Under the pieces are notes generated by a model. That model was not told the origin of the DNA. It made no database searches and worked only from the letters and a program-made list of their open reading frames with translations. Positions 1 through 5,380 of a stretch of 15,807 nucleotides of DNA are shown here, piece after piece; the first letter of the stretch is position 1, and the number at the start of each line of letters is the position of its first letter. The DNA is taken from positions 1 to 15,807 of the forward strand of contig JAGHBX010000193.1 of assembly GCA_021160785.1 (NCBI GenBank), written 5' to 3'. The position numbers and the translations under genes were made by a program. This DNA is from Planctomycetota bacterium (GTDB lineage: Bacteria > Planctomycetota > Phycisphaerae > Sedimentisphaerales > Anaerohalosphaeraceae).

Positions 1-168
1 AAAATCATCCGGGAACATCTTCTTGGGGGTCGGCCTCTGTCGGAGGTGTGCGACAAATACTCTATCGCCCCGACCCAGTTTTACCAGCCCAATCACCGCA
101 CTATTCTGCCTATTCCACATAGCACTGCTCCTAAATGCTCCCTACATATTACAGCCATTTTTTGGTAG
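1..168 (+). pseudogene. IS3-type transposase OrfA remnant, cut by the left edge
   Basis: Frame 1 reads from the window edge as a stretch matching the helix-turn-helix region of an IS3-family OrfA (transposase-like, DNA-binding): the segments REHLLGGRPLSEVCDKY and APTQFYQ are visible in residues 4-29. In intact relatives the motif QFYxW is followed by a long helix; here the similarity stops at about base 87, and unrelated codons run to a TAG at 166-168. No OrfB with a DDE domain follows. The start lies outside the window. This is a decayed fragment rather than a working element. The family assignment comes from remembered motif similarity, not from a search. Confidence 0.65.
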
Positions 169-239
169 GATCAACAGAGTTTTTGCCCTGCTTGACGATA
201 TCACAATGTGTGATAGAGTGTCTCCAATTACCCAGCCCC
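88..239. other. Non-coding stretch beyond the transposase relic
   Basis: I see no convincing gene here. Short open frames cross the region but have no ribosome binding site and no recognisable protein motif. The one notable structure is a 7-bp inverted repeat, TATCACA / TGTGATA, at 199-205 and 209-215 with a 3-base spacer; it has no gene next to it that it could control. Confidence 0.5.
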
Positions 240-328
240 ATTTGTACGCAGAACGCTAAAACTCCTCCGTTTTTACACTTCAAATTCGATATGAATTGGA
301 CACTAAAAACTCCATTCTGCGTACAAAT
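240..328. repeat. Imperfect 89-bp palindrome, MITE-like
   Basis: The outer 14 bases are perfect inverted copies: ATTTGTACGCAGAA at 240-253 and TTCTGCGTACAAAT at 315-328. Between them the arms continue to match only partly: a GTTTTTA run near 269-275 faces TAAAAAC near 304-310, and an AATTC/GAATT pair lies at the centre near 284-297. The element could be a non-autonomous transposable element or the worn end of an insertion sequence. No clear direct repeat flanks it. It sits between the transposase relic and the tRNA gene, a common place for insertions. Confidence 0.5.
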
Positions 329-358
329 AAATACCGTTAATTCATGAATTAATTTAGG

Positions 359-389
359 AGGTGTTGTAAGCCGTTTACTTACAACGCCT
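359..389 (-). terminator. Probable terminator hairpin behind tRNA-Asn
   Basis: Read leftward, AGGCGTTGTAAG (389-378) pairs with CTTACAACACCT (370-359) around a 7-base loop. That gives eight contiguous pairs, one C-A mismatch and three more pairs. It begins 7 bases after the tRNA 3' end. The following minus-strand bases are AT-rich (CCTAAATTAATTC) but not a solid T run. A perfect 16-bp palindrome, TTAATTCATGAATTAA, lies just beyond at 337-352. Confidence 0.5.
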
Positions 390-396
390 TACATAA

Positions 397-469
397 CTCC
401 CCGAGTAGGACTCGAACCTACGACCTAGCGGTTAACAGCCGCTCGCTCTACCAATTGAGCTATCGGGGA
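397..469 (-). tRNA. tRNA-Asn (GTT anticodon)
   Basis: The minus strand folds into a complete 73-nt cloverleaf. The acceptor stem is TCCCCGA/TCGGGGA with discriminator G. The D stem is GCTC/GAGC around a loop with GG. The anticodon stem is AGCGG/CCGCT with loop CTGTTAA (anticodon GTT, asparagine). The T stem is GTAGG/CCTAC with loop TTCGAGT. The 3' CCA is not encoded, so it must be added by the CCA-adding enzyme. All stems are perfectly paired, so the gene looks functional. Confidence 0.97.
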
Positions 470-530
470 CTATTCACTTTTCATTCTGTTCCGGCCCAAT
501 GCTTGACGGCCGATAACAATGAAGCCCTGT

Positions 531-558
531 ATTATTCGTATTTCGTCCCATTTGTCAA
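531..558 (-). promoter_or_regulatory. Sigma-70-type promoter for tRNA-Asn
   Basis: Read leftward, a perfect TTGACA (-35, 558-553) is followed after 16 bases by AATAAT (-10, 536-531; 5 of 6 match). Transcription would start near 524 and give a leader of about 55 bases before the mature tRNA 5' end at 469. This is inferred from consensus match and position only. Confidence 0.55.
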
Positions 559-606
559 GGTCGATACAAGTTTTTTGCAAAATAACCCCGAAAAAGGACT
601 GACCTG

Positions 607-635
607 TGGACATTTTACTCGAAATTTGTTATTAT
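607..635 (+). promoter_or_regulatory. Sigma-70-type promoter for the kinase cluster
   Basis: TGGACA (607-612; 5 of 6 to -35) and TATTAT (630-635; 5 of 6 to -10) are 17 bases apart. The predicted start near 642 leaves a leader of about 77 bases to the kinase ATG. It faces away from the tRNA promoter, with 48 bases between the two -35 boxes. Confidence 0.5.
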
Positions 636-718
636 ACAAGATGAGGGCGGATGTCCTGCCATGTTCAGCGTTCCGCGATTGAAGTAGAGTATTAGTCGAT
701 TATTACCGAATACTGAGT

Positions 719-1576
719 ATGTCCAACGGCAGCATAGATATAGACGGTTTCAGGATCGTCAGGCGCATTGGAACCGGAGCTCGTACTACGATCTATCTGG
801 CCACCGATGAAGCGACGGGACAGACGGTAGCGCTAAAGCGAGCCGTTCTGGAACGTGAGGGAGATGTGCGCATTTTCGAGCAGATTCAGGTGGAATACAA
901 GGTCGCCCGGCGGATCGACCACCCATATATCCGCAAGTGCCACCGGCTCATCAGGCAGCGTAAGCTCTTGAAAACAACGGAGTTACTGCTCTCGATGGAG
1001 ATATTCTACGGCAAGAGCCTCGAGGAATCGCCGGGTATGAGCCTGGGCGATATACTCCTGGTATTTCGCATGATCGCTACAGGCCTAAACGCCATGCACG
1101 AGGCCGGTTTTGTCCACTGTGATATCAAGCCCAACAACATATTAATATCCAGCAAAGGCGATTTGAAGATCATCGATTTAGGGCAGAGTTGCAGGTTGGG
1201 AGCGATCAAGGCCCGGATACAGGGAACGCCGGACTACATAGCCCCCGAGCAGGTCCAGCGAAAGCACCTCAGTCATCGTACCGATATATTCAATCTCGGG
1301 GCGACCATGTACTGGGCATTGACGGGCAAAAATATCCCAACGCTGATTCCCAGGAAGGTGGGTGTCGCCCTGGCGGTGCCGCTTGCGGAGAGTTTCAAGA
1401 CACCGCACGCGATTTATCGTAAGATACCCCAGCCGGTTTCTCAACTGGTCATGGACTGTGTCCAGCAGAAACCCGCCAACAGACCCGCCAATATGTCCGA
1501 GATAATCGCAAGGCTGGATATGATGATTCGTGAGGTATTCGCTAATAAATTTGGTGGCAATGGCGCCGCGAGATGA
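719..1576 (+). CDS. Hanks-type Ser/Thr protein kinase, cytosolic
   Basis: This is a 285-aa kinase made almost entirely of the catalytic domain; it should transfer the ATP gamma-phosphate to Ser/Thr of unknown partner proteins. Visible subdomains are the glycine loop GTGARTTIY (18-26), the ATP lysine in VALK (K40), a likely helix-C glutamate near 59, the catalytic loop HCDIKPNN (133-140, D135 and K137), a DLG metal motif (153-155) in place of DFG, APE (175-177), and the conserved D189 and R255 in the C-lobe. HRD appears as HCD, so the RD-type activation arginine is missing. There is no transmembrane or sensor domain, unlike PknB types. The ATG has no clear Shine-Dalgarno. The stop codon overlaps the start of the phosphatase gene, so the two are probably co-translated and may act on the same targets. 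Confidence 0.92.
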   Translation: MSNGSIDIDGFRIVRRIGTGARTTIYLATDEATGQTVALKRAVLEREGDVRIFEQIQVEYKVARRIDHPYIRKCHRLIRQRKLLKTTELLLSMEIFYGKSLEESPGMSLGDILLVFRMIATGLNAMHEAGFVHCDIKPNNILISSKGDLKIIDLGQSCRLGAIKARIQGTPDYIAPEQVQRKHLSHRTDIFNLGATMYWALTGKNIPTLIPRKVGVALAVPLAESFKTPHAIYRKIPQPVSQLVMDCVQQKPANRPANMSEIIARLDMMIREVFANKFGGNGAAR

Positions 1577-2409
1577 TTGACCGTTTGAAAAAAGGTATTG
1601 AAGTGAATCGTTCGGTTGGTCTGCGCGCCGGCAACGTGATCAATCTTCCCGATTCCGGCAAGGCCATAATCACAGGCGACCTGCACGGCCACCGGAGGAA
1701 TTTTGAAAGAGTCATTTCCTTTGCCGACCTGCAAAGCAATCCGCAAACCTTCGTCATCTTCCAGGAAATCCTGCACGGCGGACCCGCAGACGAGCAGGGC
1801 GGCTGCCTTTCGTTTGAACTTTTCGTGGACGTGGTGAGCTACCAACTGCAGTTTCCCGACCAGGTCTTTCTCATGATGGGCAATCACGATACCGCCATCA
1901 TAGCCGACAACGATGTGATGAAAGCCGGTAAAGAGATGAATAGCGCCTTGAAAGCGGCAATGAAGCGTTACCTTAACGATGATTATGAAGCCGTAACGCA
2001 GGCTATGAAGGACTATCTGCTTTCTCAGCCTATTGCCGTCAGATGCTCCAACAGAATCTGGATATCGCATTCCCTGCCTGCCGACCGTTTTGTGGATACA
2101 TTCGACATGACCGTCTTTGACAAGGAACTTGCCGCCGCCGATACCCTGCGCCTCGAACCGTTGTATCTGCTTACATGGGGACGAAGGCAAAGCGCCCGGA
2201 CCCTGGAAAAGTTTGCCGGACGCCTCGATGTTGACGCCTTCATTGTCGGTCATCAGCCCCAGGACAAGGGGTGGCAATTTGTCGAACCAAACATGATCAT
2301 CCTGGCTTCGGAACACAATCACGGCTGCATGATCACTTTCGATCTGGGCCGGCGATATACCGTTGAAGAACTGGTTGATTGTATTGTCCCGCTGGCTTCG
2401 ATTACATAG
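1573..2409 (+). CDS. PPP-like metallophosphoesterase, likely protein phosphatase
   Basis: This is a 278-aa enzyme of the calcineurin-like fold. The metal motifs are GDLHG (35-39), GNHD (103-106), ISHS (H166), GHQP (H227) and a C-terminal SEHNHG (246-251). Where PPP phosphatases have GDxxDRGP, this protein has QEILHGGP (64-71): the bridging aspartate is replaced by E65 and the second aspartate by H68. An insert of about 50 residues (108-157) follows GNHD. The ATGA overlap with the kinase gene indicates translational coupling, and a kinase/phosphatase pair acting on common substrates is a reasonable inference. Other possible substrates are nucleotides such as Ap4A (ApaH belongs to the same superfamily). 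No signal peptide or membrane span is seen, so it is probably cytosolic. Confidence 0.85.
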   Translation: MIDRLKKGIEVNRSVGLRAGNVINLPDSGKAIITGDLHGHRRNFERVISFADLQSNPQTFVIFQEILHGGPADEQGGCLSFELFVDVVSYQLQFPDQVFLMMGNHDTAIIADNDVMKAGKEMNSALKAAMKRYLNDDYEAVTQAMKDYLLSQPIAVRCSNRIWISHSLPADRFVDTFDMTVFDKELAAADTLRLEPLYLLTWGRRQSARTLEKFAGRLDVDAFIVGHQPQDKGWQFVEPNMIILASEHNHGCMITFDLGRRYTVEELVDCIVPLASIT

Positions 2410-2444
2410 TCTCATCAATCACAAACTATCATTGGGATATCATT

Positions 2445-2807
2445 ATGCCACAACGCATGACGAGAAGAAACATGATCAGGAAGCCCTCAACTCCACCGGC
2501 GCCCGTGTTTATCCAGTGGAACCCCAATAGCGGCGCTTTGAAGGTGAAGCGCGGCGGCGCCGACCTTGCCTCCAAAGAACAGTTGAAGAAAGTGCAAAAC
2601 GAATATACTCGCACCGTCATCTCGCCGGACGGCTGGAAACTCTGCCTCAGCGATGTCGAAAAATACCAGCTTTTCGACCTGAACAGCGACCCCGGCGAAA
2701 CGATTAATCTGTTCGACACAGGCCGACATAACGATATAATCAAACGCCTGACGGCGGAAATCTGCACCTGGCAGCGGCAGGTATCCGATAAGATTAAAGT
2801 CGGATGA
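2445..2807 (+). CDS. Short protein equal to a sulfatase C-terminal end, possibly a relic
   Basis: The 120-aa product begins with a basic, low-complexity leader. From about residue 20 it resembles the C-terminal subdomain of arylsulfatase-type enzymes: VFIQWNP (21-27), RTVISPDGWKLCL (56-68), QLFDLNSDPGETINL (75-89), and a final helix with RHNDIIKRL (94-102). The catalytic N-terminal domain, including the CxPSR formylglycine site, is absent here and upstream, so sulfatase activity is not expected. The frame is intact and starts 35 bases after the phosphatase stop, which may mean the piece is still expressed. Either it is the remainder of a deleted sulfatase, or the subdomain has been kept for another use. 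The ATG at 2445 is preferred because the frame further upstream overlaps the phosphatase. No strong ribosome binding site is visible. Confidence 0.6.
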   Translation: MPQRMTRRNMIRKPSTPPAPVFIQWNPNSGALKVKRGGADLASKEQLKKVQNEYTRTVISPDGWKLCLSDVEKYQLFDLNSDPGETINLFDTGRHNDIIKRLTAEICTWQRQVSDKIKVG

Positions 2808-2837
2808 CAAAACAATCCCCAATGGCGGTATGAGCGG

Positions 2838-4061
2838 ATGTTCTGGGATATTTACACGGTGGTAGCCATCCTGGCGATTCTCTCGCAGGGAGTTTTCCTG
2901 TGGCAGTCGCGCCGCAACTACACCTACGCCCTGAAGAAAGCCGCCCGACAGCACGCCGATTGCCAACAGCGGGTGCTGCTCACGGTTCCGTGCAAGGGAA
3001 TCGACAACGCCTTTGAGGCAAATATCCGGTCCATCTTTGCCCTGGACTATGCCGATTTCATACTTCACTTTGTTGTGGAAGACACCTCAGACCCTGCTTA
3101 CGAAGTCCTCTGCCGACTGAAGGACGAGTTGTCGGCGTCGTCGAGGGTTGCCGACGTATCCGTTCTTGTCGCCGGAAAAAGCGCCGGCTGCAGCCAGAAG
3201 ATTCACAACCTGCTCTGCTCGTGCGCCAATGCCCCTTCGGATATTGACGTATTCGCCTTTGCCGATTCCGACGCCCACCTCAAGTGCGGCTGGCTCAAGC
3301 ACCTTGTTTATCCCCTGCGAAAAGAAAGGTACGGCGCCTCGACAGGATACCGCTGGTTTGTTCCCGAAAAAAACAACCTTGCTACGCTCGCCATGTCGGC
3401 TATCAACGCGAAAATCGCTCAAATGTTGGGCAACACCAATTACAATCAGTTGTGGGGCGGGTCAATGGCCATTCGCGCCGAGACATTCCGAGAAATTGAC
3501 CTGGAGTCGATCTGGAAAAAGGCAATCAGCGACGATCTGAGCCTGTCGTATGCGATCAAAAAGGCGGGCATGAAAATAATATTCGCCCCCGGCTGCATGG
3601 TCGCCTCATACGAAAAAACAACATGGGCAGGTCTTTTCGAATTCGCCAGGAGACAGTTTGTGATCACGCGCGTCACCATTCCCCGAACATGGTGGTTCGG
3701 AATGTTCTGCATTGTATATTCGCTGTTCGGCGTCTGGGCGACGTCGGCGGTGGCGATATACGCCGCCGTGCTGAAGCTGGAGTCGTTAGGTCTTTACGCC
3801 TTCGTCCCTGTCATGTTTATTACCGGCCAGCTTTACCGCGCCGTCATAAGACAGAAGATGATCAAGCAATTGCTGCCCGAAGACGCCGCGAAAATGAGAC
3901 CGGCCGCCGTCGCCGATATCGTCGGAACCTTCATCTGGTCCTGGGTGATGTTTGTGTTCATCTTATCATCCGGCTTCGGACGCACCATCACCTGGCGGGG
4001 GATTCGCTATAAACTCCTCGGTCCCACGGAAACCATAGTCATATCGAACAAGGATCGGTAG
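2838..4061 (+). CDS. Family 2 glycosyltransferase, ceramide glucosyltransferase/HpnI-like
   Basis: A 407-aa membrane enzyme predicted to transfer a sugar from a nucleotide sugar to a lipid on the cytoplasmic face. One N-terminal membrane span (about 4-22) is followed by a GT-A domain: TVPCKG (49-54), VVED (79-82), the DxD-like FADSDAH (141-147), TGYRWF (169-174), WGGSMAI (206-212) and the base-bearing ISDDL (230-234). RRQFVITR (271-278) sits where processive GT2 enzymes have QxxRW. Three further hydrophobic spans (about 284-310, 319-335 and 360-380) and the conserved-looking WRGIRYKL (386-393) end the protein. This layout matches GT21 ceramide glucosyltransferase and the hopanoid enzyme HpnI, but the acceptor cannot be told from sequence. 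It is the last gene of the kinase cluster, 30 bases after the previous stop. The ATG at 2838 is used because two closer upstream ATGs run into stops. Confidence 0.85.
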   Translation: MFWDIYTVVAILAILSQGVFLWQSRRNYTYALKKAARQHADCQQRVLLTVPCKGIDNAFEANIRSIFALDYADFILHFVVEDTSDPAYEVLCRLKDELSASSRVADVSVLVAGKSAGCSQKIHNLLCSCANAPSDIDVFAFADSDAHLKCGWLKHLVYPLRKERYGASTGYRWFVPEKNNLATLAMSAINAKIAQMLGNTNYNQLWGGSMAIRAETFREIDLESIWKKAISDDLSLSYAIKKAGMKIIFAPGCMVASYEKTTWAGLFEFARRQFVITRVTIPRTWWFGMFCIVYSLFGVWATSAVAIYAAVLKLESLGLYAFVPVMFITGQLYRAVIRQKMIKQLLPEDAAKMRPAAVADIVGTFIWSWVMFVFILSSGFGRTITWRGIRYKLLGPTETIVISNKDR

Positions 4062-4110
4062 GAACAAGAAACCACAACACCGAATTGCAACCCAAACACT
4101 CTGCGGCGTC

Positions 4111-5157
4111 CTACTTGCCAACCAGATATATTCGGTTCTTTCCGCTTTTTTTGGCTTCGCGCAGCGCTTTGTCGGCCTGCTCGAACAGTTCGGCAACTGT
4201 TGAGCCGTCTTTTGGATAAGACGCCAGGCCCCCGCTGATTGTGAGCATGCCTTTTCCTTCCGGGCCAAGAAAGGAAAGTTCCGCCGAACTGATCTCCTTT
4301 CGGAAACGTTCCGCCATGAAGATTGCTTCCGTGGGGAGAGCCGCTTCCGTCAGACGGCGCTCAGACGCCACAGATTCGGCTTTGGCGCTGGCCGGTTTTT
4401 CAGGGCTGTCGGGGCAGTCCCAGAAGATGAACGCAAACTCATCGCCGCCGATCCGGCCGGTTATGTCATGACTGCGACAACATCGGCGCATCATTGTTGC
4501 CGCCTGTTTGAGCACGTTGTCCCCCACCGCATAGCCGTATTGGGCGTTGTAATGCTTGAAATGGTCAATGTCAAAAAAAAGCAGCGTTACCGGCCGACCC
4601 TCCGTCGCGGCCTTGGCGATAATCTGCTTTAGAAACTCTCTGACGTAACGGCGATTCTTCAGTCCCGTCAGATCGTCCTCCATGGCGAGCTTTTCGAGTT
4701 GATGGATTCTGTCGTCTCTGTGGGCGAGCAGGGATGAAAAGCCCGCCGGCGCCGCCTCTTGCCCCGTCCGGACCGGATGCAAAAGATTCCCGGCGTCAAC
4801 CGGGCAAATCAGATAGTCGTCTGCGGGCCTTGACATATCTTTGACCGACCGGACCATTTTGCGCGCCAAGGCTTCTTCGTGCACCTGGGCCAGAAGAATG
4901 ACACGCGAATTTTTGCTTGCACAATGAAGTGCTGCAAGGTTGGATTTGGATTGACCGTCCAAATCGCTCATCACCACATAGATTACTGCGAATCGCTCGC
5001 GGCCCGCTCGGGCGACGGCATCCGGCAGATTCGGACAAAAATGAAAACGATCATCGCTAAGTTGCTCGATATTGGTCAATGCTTTGGCCGTATCGCCCAC
5101 AACCAGAACATTGACGGGACCGCTTCTCTTTGGAACATCCTGTTCGGCCCGATCCAT
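4111..5157 (-). CDS. Diguanylate cyclase with degenerate receiver-like domain
   Basis: A 348-aa protein making cyclic di-GMP from two GTP. Residues 14-130 resemble a response-regulator receiver fold (VNVLVVG at the first strand, VVMSDLDG at 61-68), but the residue aligned with the phosphorylated aspartate is Y60, so phosphorylation is unlikely. A short linker helix (147-160) leads to a GGDEF domain: DDLTGLKNRR (161-170), FDIDHFKHYN (195-204), GGDEF (237-241) intact, and RSHD (228-231) exactly five residues before it. That spacing is the RxxD inhibitory site, so product feedback is expected. An Ala/Pro/Glu-rich insert (about 248-276) interrupts the domain after the GGDEF strand. GAGAGGTG lies about 7 bases before the ATG, and a good promoter precedes it, so it is probably transcribed alone. 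Confidence 0.93.
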   Translation of the reverse strand: MDRAEQDVPKRSGPVNVLVVGDTAKALTNIEQLSDDRFHFCPNLPDAVARAGRERFAVIYVVMSDLDGQSKSNLAALHCASKNSRVILLAQVHEEALARKMVRSVKDMSRPADDYLICPVDAGNLLHPVRTGQEAAPAGFSSLLAHRDDRIHQLEKLAMEDDLTGLKNRRYVREFLKQIIAKAATEGRPVTLLFFDIDHFKHYNAQYGYAVGDNVLKQAATMMRRCCRSHDITGRIGGDEFAFIFWDCPDSPEKPASAKAESVASERRLTEAALPTEAIFMAERFRKEISSAELSFLGPEGKGMLTISGGLASYPKDGSTVAELFEQADKALREAKKSGKNRIYLVGK

Positions 5158-5254
5158 TCATTCACCTCTCGACAAAAATTCACCCCAGTGCCCGAAAACC
5201 GCGATTTGAAGATTTCCGTATCATCACTTTGACCCTGGCATTCTCCTGATTAAT

Positions 5255-5282
5255 ATAATAAACACTTGTGCGAAAATGTCAA
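5255..5282 (-). promoter_or_regulatory. Sigma-70-type promoter for the diguanylate cyclase
   Basis: Read leftward, a perfect TTGACA (5282-5277) stands 16 bases before TATTAT (5260-5255; 5 of 6). The predicted start near 5248 gives a leader of about 90 bases. It separates this gene from the ATPase operon upstream, which ends at 5381. Confidence 0.6.
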
Positions 5283-5380
5283 TCATAATTCTTTGCCGCT
5301 CGCCGGCGGAGTGCAGAAATATACGGATATGCCGCCATCAGGAAAACAGCCCTCCGCGCCGTGAAAGCTGGATTGGTCGC
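5283..5380. other. Gap behind the ATPase operon, no clear terminator
   Basis: This stretch between the last operon gene and the cyclase promoter shows only a weak GC hairpin (GCCG/CGGC with a 5-base loop near 5294-5306) without a T run. No gene is supported. Read-through from the operon into the cyclase gene therefore cannot be excluded. Confidence 0.4.

Noticed and set aside
199..215. TATCACA-ATG-TGTGATA as a CRP-like operator
   Set aside because: The half-sites are in the reverse order to the CRP consensus, the spacer is too short, and no gene follows.
455..682. 75-aa open frame between the tRNA and the kinase
   Set aside because: It overlaps the tRNA gene, has no ribosome binding site or protein motif, and covers both predicted promoters.
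1441..2418. 325-aa open frame antisense to the kinase and phosphatase
   Set aside because: The opposite strand has clear kinase and PPP motifs; this is a codon-bias shadow with no recognisable domain.
4062..4110. Bidirectional terminator between the converging glycosyltransferase and cyclase genes
   Set aside because: Only a weak GTAGGA/TCCTAC match is present, with a long loop and no T run.
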